From positions 1 through 35,251 of the forward strand of contig JAPOQU010000066.1 in the NCBI GenBank assembly GCA_026710545.1: a stretch of 35,251 nt of DNA. Reading direction: 5' to 3'. Origin of the DNA: Gammaproteobacteria bacterium (GTDB lineage Bacteria > Pseudomonadota > Gammaproteobacteria > Eutrophobiales > Eutrophobiaceae). A program made the translations under genes and the position numbers. The stretch's first letter is position 1, and every line of letters begins with the position of its first letter. The notes under the pieces are model-generated. The model saw only the letters and a program-made list of their open reading frames with translations, was not told the origin of the DNA and ran no database searches. Positions 32,994 through 35,251 of the stretch are shown here, in pieces.

Positions 32994-33980
32994 TTAAAAT
33001 AATCTAATACGTTCGATTAACCAGAATACGCTTATAGTCCCTATACCATAACTCACGAAATATTCCAGGTTAATTCTGAAAATACCGAGATTGACCAACT
33101 TCAGGAATGCATATATCGGAACGATAAAAAGTAACTGCCCCAGTTCAACTCCGAGATTAAAAAAGAGAAGCGCCAAGGGAATCTCGGTTGGTGGCAAACC
33201 AGCCTGTGACAGCGCGCCTGCAAACCCGAAACCATGGATGAGTCCGAAACCCATAGCCGCCAGCCAGGGCTGCGAAATGGTAATTGATGTGTGCCCCTGA
33301 AGCTTATGTACCATTTCTATAGCCAGAAAAAGAATACTCAGGGCGATGCATGCTTCCACAGGAGGTAGGGGAATAGATACCCACCCAAGTACTGCGGCAA
33401 CCAGTGTCAGACTATGAGACAGCGTGAATGCAGTTACGGCCTTGATTAGTTCAACCAGTCCAGGTACCAGGAAAATAAGCGCCAGTATAAACAGAAGGTG
33501 GTCGACGCCGCCGTGAATATGTTTTATACCCAACCGCAGGTAATCCTTTATCACCTGACTTTTTTCGGCTACGGGCTGAATAAAGACAGATGGTTGTTCC
33601 GCTCGCAGAATATGGGTTGTAGAGTAATCTGCGAAAATTAACTTGACGATGACGTCCCTGGCGCTGTGGGTCAAGCCATCAATCGTGATCAGTCGTCCGG
33701 CAACACCCCGCTCGTCGCATTCCACCTGAAACCTGTCGATACGCATATCGGTTAGACTTTTTGCAGGAAAACCGCGTATCTCCCTGCAGTTCGTCGGGAA
33801 AACAGGGGAGAGCATCAGGGCTTTACCGGCAATTTCCGGCCGTTTCCAGGTTACATCATAAACGCCTGACTGTGTCTCCTTTAATTCAAGGTATGCAGGA
33901 CGTGCATCATCAGCCGGAAGTATGGTGCTGTAAAACAGCAGCAAAATACCAGACAGAGTTTTATATTTGTTCCGTTCCAA
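32994..33980 (-). CDS. HupE/UreJ-family membrane protein
   Basis: A 328-residue protein with an N-terminal hydrophobic signal (about 1-23), a periplasmic beta-rich domain to about 140, and a C-terminal HupE/UreJ-like part with six or so transmembrane helices. His-rich segments 'GIKHIHGGVDHLLF', 'TLSHSLTL' and 'GLIHGFGFAGAL' are the family's candidate metal-binding motifs. HupE/UreJ proteins are linked to nickel or other metal transport, but this two-domain version is poorly characterised. It overlaps the upstream PpiC-like gene by 20 nt and forms a trio with it and a DUF3604 gene, an arrangement recalled from many proteobacterial genomes. Confidence 0.85.
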   Translation of the reverse strand: MERNKYKTLSGILLLFYSTILPADDARPAYLELKETQSGVYDVTWKRPEIAGKALMLSPVFPTNCREIRGFPAKSLTDMRIDRFQVECDERGVAGRLITIDGLTHSARDVIVKLIFADYSTTHILRAEQPSVFIQPVAEKSQVIKDYLRLGIKHIHGGVDHLLFILALIFLVPGLVELIKAVTAFTLSHSLTLVAAVLGWVSIPLPPVEACIALSILFLAIEMVHKLQGHTSITISQPWLAAMGFGLIHGFGFAGALSQAGLPPTEIPLALLFFNLGVELGQLLFIVPIYAFLKLVNLGIFRINLEYFVSYGIGTISVFWLIERIRLF

Positions 33981-34794
33981 TCACTCTGACCCGATAGCGG
34001 CGCTTTAATTCCTTGTACGCATTATCCTTTGCCAGCCGTCGACGCTCATTGAGATAGTATTGTGTTACTGTTGTTCTTATCGATTCGAATTCAGGCAATG
34101 ATATGGGTTCAAGGTGAGATAGATATATGAGGTGCGTTCCAAGACCTGATTGAACAGGGCCGCTCCATTCATTCAACCTGAGACCGATCAGCGACTCAGC
34201 AAAACCCTTACCGAATATCCGGTTGATCTGGCTTTTCGATCGATGATGAAAGCCGACTCCATTGAAAAAAGGATCCCCATAATCTCCAGCATGTTCTGGT
34301 AATACCGCACCCGTGCGCAATGTTTGAAGAAGTTTTGATCCCATAGCAGCGGGTTCGGAATATTTTTCAGGATTTAGATATATATGATAAAAACTGAGAA
34401 ACGGGCCGATACTGAAGTGGTCCGGATTGTTCAGGTAAAATTCCATAAGTTCATCATCATTGGGTTTCTCCAAATCTGACATGTCATCCAGTAAGAAATC
34501 AACTTTCTGCGCCAGTCTTCGACGAATCACAGGGTCATCTCGATCCAATCCCATAGCAAGCGCTTCCCGCGATAGAATTTCTTCCCGCGTGTAGGCTTCA
34601 ACCAGCCCCTGTAATTCCTTTTCAGTCGGCTTCCTGTTCCATAGTATTTCCCATTTTTGCTCCAGCCGCGCAATTGTTTCGTCGCTGACCTCTATAATGG
34701 AATCTCCCTGTTCAGGGTTCAGCCAGTAATATGAAAAAAATAACAGGACACCCAATGCCAGAAAATGGACAAGTGGGTCGCGATAAACTCTCAT
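33961..34794 (-). CDS. Membrane-anchored parvulin-type (PpiC/SurA-like) protein
   Basis: A 277-residue protein with one N-terminal transmembrane segment (about 9-26) and a SurA-like helical N-domain: 'SDETIARLEQKWEILWNRKPTEKELQGLVEAYTREEILSREALAMGLDRDDPVIRRRLAQKVDFLL'. A degenerate parvulin-like region follows, including 'GGKGFAESL'-like 'GKGFAESLIGLRLNEWSGPVQSGLGTHLIYL'. It would act at the periplasmic face as a folding factor or chaperone. It ends inside the start of the HupE-like gene and begins 21 nt after the DUF3604 gene, so it may help fold one of these products. Confidence 0.82.
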   Translation of the reverse strand: MRVYRDPLVHFLALGVLLFFSYYWLNPEQGDSIIEVSDETIARLEQKWEILWNRKPTEKELQGLVEAYTREEILSREALAMGLDRDDPVIRRRLAQKVDFLLDDMSDLEKPNDDELMEFYLNNPDHFSIGPFLSFYHIYLNPEKYSEPAAMGSKLLQTLRTGAVLPEHAGDYGDPFFNGVGFHHRSKSQINRIFGKGFAESLIGLRLNEWSGPVQSGLGTHLIYLSHLEPISLPEFESIRTTVTQYYLNERRRLAKDNAYKELKRRYRVRVIGTEQI

Positions 34795-34815
34795 ATCATA
34801 TAAGAATGCTGGGGG

Positions 34816-35251
34816 TCACCTTGGCTTATACCAGACCGGCGAGGACCAGGCGCGTTCCTGAATCGTCGCGGGAACGTCAGTCAGCAACGGCAGCCCGTTG
34901 CGGACCGCGTCCCACGTGCTCCACCGGCATGTCGGGTTCTGCAATACCCGAACATAGTAAAATGCGCGTTGCCGCCCATCAAACTCCGGGTCACGCCATA
35001 CACGCGCCAACTCAACATCCCCGCTATCGGAAGAAATACTGCAGTCGGCCAGGTTGACCATGGCGCCATTGTCCGGACAGCGGTGGGATGCCGGATCAGG
35101 TACTGCATTGTCGGAGCAGGCTATGTCGAAGACTTTTTCCTTTGCTTCGCCGTTATCCACCCAGCCCTTGACCACCTGCAGTCGTTGCAGGGGCGCCTCA
35201 TCCGGGTCCTTCAGTGCCCACGCCAGGAAGACGGGAGCCAGGTCGTCGTCA
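34816..35251 (-). CDS. DUF3604 domain protein, C-terminal part (5' end outside window)
   Basis: The frame is open to the right edge. The 144 or so visible residues match the end of DUF3604 proteins: 'FLAWALKDPDEAPLQRLQVVKGWV', 'KVFDIACSDN', 'ELARVWRDPEFDGRQRAFYYVRVLQNPTCRWSTWDA', and the terminal 'IQERAWSSPVWYKP'. DUF3604 proteins are about 600 residues, usually with a signal peptide and a PHP/amidohydrolase-like metal domain in the missing part. The internal GTG at 35175 is not the start. The gene leads the trio with the PpiC-like and HupE-like genes. Confidence 0.88.
   Translation of the reverse strand, partial: DDDLAPVFLAWALKDPDEAPLQRLQVVKGWVDNGEAKEKVFDIACSDNAVPDPASHRCPDNGAMVNLADCSISSDSGDVELARVWRDPEFDGRQRAFYYVRVLQNPTCRWSTWDAVRNGLPLLTDVPATIQERAWSSPVWYKPR

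Overview
The window is a chromosomal stretch of a proteobacterium, most likely an uncultured or environmental gammaproteobacterium. This rests on gene content: acyl-CoA catabolic operons, a fused indolepyruvate oxidoreductase, a DUF3604/PpiC/HupE trio and an alpha-carbonic anhydrase lipoprotein. The assignment is an inference and no marker gene is present. By eye the metabolic genes are GC-rich, and the two defence blocks are more AT-rich, which fits horizontal acquisition. No tRNA, rRNA, CRISPR array, transposase or integrase was seen.

Layout. (1) 1-5380, minus strand: a type I-like restriction-modification operon read hsdR, an ORF6N gene, then a fused hsdM-hsdS that runs off the left edge. 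The R subunit appears to lack its nuclease domain. (2) 5500-7130: a scarred region with a BrnA-type antitoxin, a truncated BrnT remnant, an alpha-carbonic anhydrase lipoprotein, and a diverged 149-bp direct repeat on both sides of the carbonic anhydrase gene. (3) 7053-14633, minus strand: a catabolic operon read lldD-like oxidase, nitronate monooxygenase, acyl-CoA dehydrogenase, thiolase-like protein without the nucleophilic Cys, DUF35 protein, and two MaoC/FAS1-type hydratases. The last five resemble the dehydrogenase/hydratase/retro-aldolase modules of steroid side-chain degradation. A second ORF6N gene interrupts the operon and is flanked by a 52-bp perfect repeat of the acyl-CoA dehydrogenase 5' end.

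(4) 14650-23781, minus strand: a compact six-gene defence operon with every junction overlapping: C5-cytosine methylase, Vsr nuclease, MutL/MORC-like GHKL ATPase, Z1 helicase-like ATPase, DUF4420 PD-(D/E)XK protein, and AIPR protein. This matches the MORC/Z1 restriction-like systems predicted from comparative genomics and the MutL-Z1-DUF-AIPR ('mza') type of antiphage system. It ends 16 nt before lldD, so lldD may be expressed by read-through.

(5) 24173-28168, plus strand: a RidA-family protein followed by a fused indolepyruvate ferredoxin oxidoreductase. (6) 28188-32894, minus strand: thiolase, MFS transporter and two tandem M19 dipeptidase-like proteins, both with altered zinc-site residues. 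(7) 32994 to the right edge, minus strand: DUF3604 protein (partial), membrane-anchored PpiC-like protein and HupE/UreJ-like membrane protein.

The strongest leads are: the MORC/Z1 operon joined to a Dcm-Vsr pair; a palindrome carried inside both ORF6N genes and again at an insertion junction upstream of one of them; the nuclease-less HsdR; and the paired M19 proteins with parallel active-site changes.
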